NCBI GenBank assembly: GCA_903828595.1
Contig: CAIKMS010000033.1
Span: 62,001 to 126,000, forward strand
DNA from: an uncultured Pseudomonadota bacterium
Lineage (GTDB): Bacteria; Pseudomonadota; Gammaproteobacteria; Steroidobacterales; Steroidobacteraceae
Direction: 5' to 3'
DNA length: 64,000 nucleotides
The notes beneath the pieces are model-generated. The model searched no databases. It had not been told where the DNA came from and saw nothing but the letters and a program-made list of their open reading frames with translations. Below, piece by piece: positions 62,282 to 64,000 of the stretch. Made by a program: the position numbers and the translations under genes. Position 1 is the stretch's first letter, and each line of letters starts with the position of its first letter.

Positions 62282-63430
62282 TTAGTGATCTAAAACGATC
62301 GCTGCGTTGACTTCCCAGCTAACGGTGACCGAATCACCCCAATCGATCGCCCGCTCGGCTGTCCGGCGATCATTCTGCAAAAAGGCGGTGATGATCTTCC
62401 CACTGGAAACCTTGATCTGGTATGTCGAGCGGTTGCCAAGATAGCCTAGCTCCCACACCACGCCCTGCACCCGATTGTCGGCACTTTCTTCGCCTATGGG
62501 ATCTTTGCTGAGCCATATCTTCTCGGGTCGAACAGCAATCCACACGCGCTGCCCTACGGCCACCCGACGCACATCGTCCACCCGCACCTCACAACCCAGC
62601 TCATCACAACGAACAGTGATCAGGGAAGGCGCACAACTAACCACGGTGCCTTCAAAGAAATTGGTGGTACCGATGAAATCAGCTACAAAGCGTGACCGAG
62701 GAAATTCGTAAATTTCTGACGGAGTTCCAACCTGCAAGACTTTGCCCTGATTCATCACGGCAATACGGCTGGACAGTGCCATCGCCTCGTCCTGATCGTG
62801 GGTAACAATCACAAACGTCGTGCCAATTCGATCCTGAATGTCCATCAACTCAAATTGAGTTTGCTCGCGCAACTTTTTATCAAGTGCAGACAGCGGCTCA
62901 TCGAGCAACAGGACCTTGGGTCGGCGGATGAGCGCCCTGGCCAGCGCTACACGCTGTCGCTGCCCACCCGAAAGTTGATGCGGTTTTCGGCCGCCAAACT
63001 TACCCAGCTGCACCATATCTAGCGCATCACTGACGCGTTCTTTCTTTTCGGCCTCTGAAATCTTCAAAGTTCTGAGACCATAACCGACATTCGCCTGAAC
63101 GCTCATGTGCGGGAACAGTGCGTAAGACTGGAACATCATATTGACCGGCCGCTCGTGCGCAGGCACGCCCACCATGTCGACACCATCGATCAGTATGCGG
63201 CCGCTAGTTGGTGTCTCAAAGCCGGCCAGCATTCGCAATAACGTGGTCTTGCCGCAGCCGGATGAGCCTACCAACGCAAATATTTCGCCCTTGAAAATTT
63301 TCAATGCCACATTGTCAACCGCACTGAAAGCACCGAATGACTTCGAGATACCATCAATGATGATCTGCGGCTGCGCCTGCGTATCCAGCCAGGGTTTTTT
63401 CTCAACTAACTTTGGCGCGGAGTTTGTCAC
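62282..63430 (-). CDS. potA: Polyamine-type ABC transporter ATP-binding protein (PotA-like)
   Basis: A 382-residue ABC ATPase with Walker A GSSGCGKT (55-62), Q-loop MFQSYALFPHMSV, signature LSGGQRQRVALARAL, Walker B VLLLDEPLSALDKKLREQ and the H-loop VTHDQDEAMALS, then a TOBE-type C-terminal domain. TOBE and length fit PotA/PotG and other Fbp/Ugp-like importers; polyamine specificity is inferred from the neighbouring genes. GTG start has AGAGGTAG upstream. Membrane and solute-binding components are not in the window and may lie beyond 64000. Confidence 0.86.
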   Translation of the reverse strand: MTNSAPKLVEKKPWLDTQAQPQIIIDGISKSFGAFSAVDNVALKIFKGEIFALVGSSGCGKTTLLRMLAGFETPTSGRILIDGVDMVGVPAHERPVNMMFQSYALFPHMSVQANVGYGLRTLKISEAEKKERVSDALDMVQLGKFGGRKPHQLSGGQRQRVALARALIRRPKVLLLDEPLSALDKKLREQTQFELMDIQDRIGTTFVIVTHDQDEAMALSSRIAVMNQGKVLQVGTPSEIYEFPRSRFVADFIGTTNFFEGTVVSCAPSLITVRCDELGCEVRVDDVRRVAVGQRVWIAVRPEKIWLSKDPIGEESADNRVQGVVWELGYLGNRSTYQIKVSSGKIITAFLQNDRRTAERAIDWGDSVTVSWEVNAAIVLDH

Positions 63431-63491
63431 CGGTCACTACCTCTACAGCCTCGACGCCCTTGCTCGCCGGCATTCGTTTCAAAATGTCAGA

Positions 63492-64000
63492 CTAGCGATC
63501 GGCAGGCGGCGTCACTCGACGACGCTCCGGGGCAAAAAACGGCTTCTCCACAACCTTAGCCTGGACCATACGACGCTCCCAGACTAACTCGCGGTTCAGG
63601 TAAATTTCCGCCCATACGGTAGCTCCCATCGCGAAATGCGGCGCATTCACTATCGCTAAGGCGATATTGCGCTTACAGGTCGGCGACCACATCGCGGAAG
63701 TCACATTACCCACTTCGTTCTGGCCAGCCTTGTCCGAGTACAACAACGCACTGTGCGCTGCTTTGTTTCCAGCAATATCTAAGCCAACCAAGCGGCGCTT
63801 CACGCCGCTCGCCTGTTCGGCCATCAAGGCACGGCGACCGTTGAAGTGACCCTTCTTAAAATCAATAAGCCAGTCAAAACCGAGTTCAAGAGGTGAGCGA
63901 TCACGACCCAGGCGAATGGTAGATTCTGAAGAGATAAAATCGTAGTGGGGCATCAAAAATCCAGCCTCAATACGCAATGCGTTTAACGCCTGGGAACCGA
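63492..64000 (-). CDS. GcvT-family aminomethyltransferase-like protein, 5' partial
   Basis: The frame stays open to base 64000, so only the C-terminal 168 or so residues are seen. GSQALNALRIEAGFLMPHYDF and GRDRSPLELGFDWLIDFKK are typical of GcvT-like folate-binding domains; the C-terminal barrel with MWSPTCKRNIALAIVNAP follows. Members transfer one-carbon units from glycine, dimethylglycine or DMSP-like donors to tetrahydrofolate. A flavin domain or a separate protein upstream cannot be judged. It is 61 bases upstream of the potA-like gene on the same strand and probably cotranscribed. Confidence 0.8.
   Translation of the reverse strand, partial: GSQALNALRIEAGFLMPHYDFISSESTIRLGRDRSPLELGFDWLIDFKKGHFNGRRALMAEQASGVKRRLVGLDIAGNKAAHSALLYSDKAGQNEVGNVTSAMWSPTCKRNIALAIVNAPHFAMGATVWAEIYLNRELVWERRMVQAKVVEKPFFAPERRRVTPPADR

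Noticed and set aside
1-64000. CRISPR arrays, tRNA or rRNA genes, insertion sequences, prophage and toxin-antitoxin pairs.
   Set aside because: None was seen on reading: no regularly spaced direct repeats, cloverleaf-like sequences, transposase or integrase motifs.

Overview
The window is a gene-dense, moderately GC-rich (by eye) bacterial chromosome segment. It holds about 55 protein genes and no rRNA, tRNA, CRISPR array, prophage or insertion sequence that I could recognise. Two TonB-dependent receptors and several Sec, Tat and lipoprotein signals indicate a Gram-negative host. A RIO1-type kinase, a RutE-like reductase, a TIGR02450 Trp-rich protein, a PaiB-type flavoprotein and puu/spu-type polyamine genes fit a heterotrophic proteobacterium, most likely a gammaproteobacterium. 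That placement is inferred from gene types, not from a marker gene. The content is dominated by catabolism of amino acids, amines, methylated amines and acyl compounds.

Layout. 1-5.5 kb: the 3' part of a clan GH-D (alpha-galactosidase-like) glycosidase, then a leftward group of a small exported protein, an APH-type kinase and a class-III PLP phospho-lyase-like enzyme, then a RIO1-type kinase. 5.6-15 kb: an alpha/beta hydrolase and an O-acetylhomoserine sulfhydrylase divergent from a rightward series: acyl-CoA dehydrogenase, PaiB-type flavoprotein, methyltransferase, two tandem DUF3237 proteins, FAD monooxygenase and FMN 2-hydroxy-acid dehydrogenase. 15-21 kb leftward: SerC-type aminotransferase, GNAT, choline-sulfatase-like enzyme and a TonB receptor. 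21-29.4 kb: SOUL protein, dimethylglycine/sarcosine dehydrogenase-like enzyme with an amidase, small lipoprotein, serine hydrolase, Trp-rich protein, PH-domain protein, pseudouridine synthase. 29.5-41.2 kb: second TonB receptor with a clear terminator, S1/P1 nuclease, agmatinase-like ureohydrolase, Rieske oxygenase divergent from a phytanoyl-CoA dioxygenase-like protein, P1 self-processing peptidase, a beta-propeller/PHP-hydrolase fusion and an unrecognised 261-residue protein. 41.3-49 kb: cytochrome b561, VOC protein, PGDYG-like protein, HyuA-type hydantoinase subunit, acyltransferase, RutE-like reductase, quinone oxidoreductase, EamA transporter.

49-64 kb is the most coherent region and looks like a polyamine or amine utilisation cluster: PuuA-like ligase, class-III aminotransferase, two SDRs, histone-deacetylase-fold amidohydrolase, APC permease, PuuB-like oxidase, GntR/FCD regulator, SpuC-like transaminase, Tat-exported SpdH-like oxidase, PotA-like ATPase, and a GcvT-like protein cut by the window end. 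Both the gamma-glutamyl route (PuuA, PuuB) and the transaminase/dehydrogenase route (SpuC, SpdH) are represented. PuuC, PuuD and PotBCD are not in the window.

No unmistakably new defence or mobile system is visible. The best candidates for undescribed biology are the exported-protein/kinase/phospho-lyase operon (1.7-4.3 kb), the tandem DUF3237 oxidative operon (11.4-14.9 kb), the propeller/PHP fusion enzyme (37.7-40.2 kb) and the mixed polyamine cluster. Functions are assigned from motifs read by eye; no database search was run.
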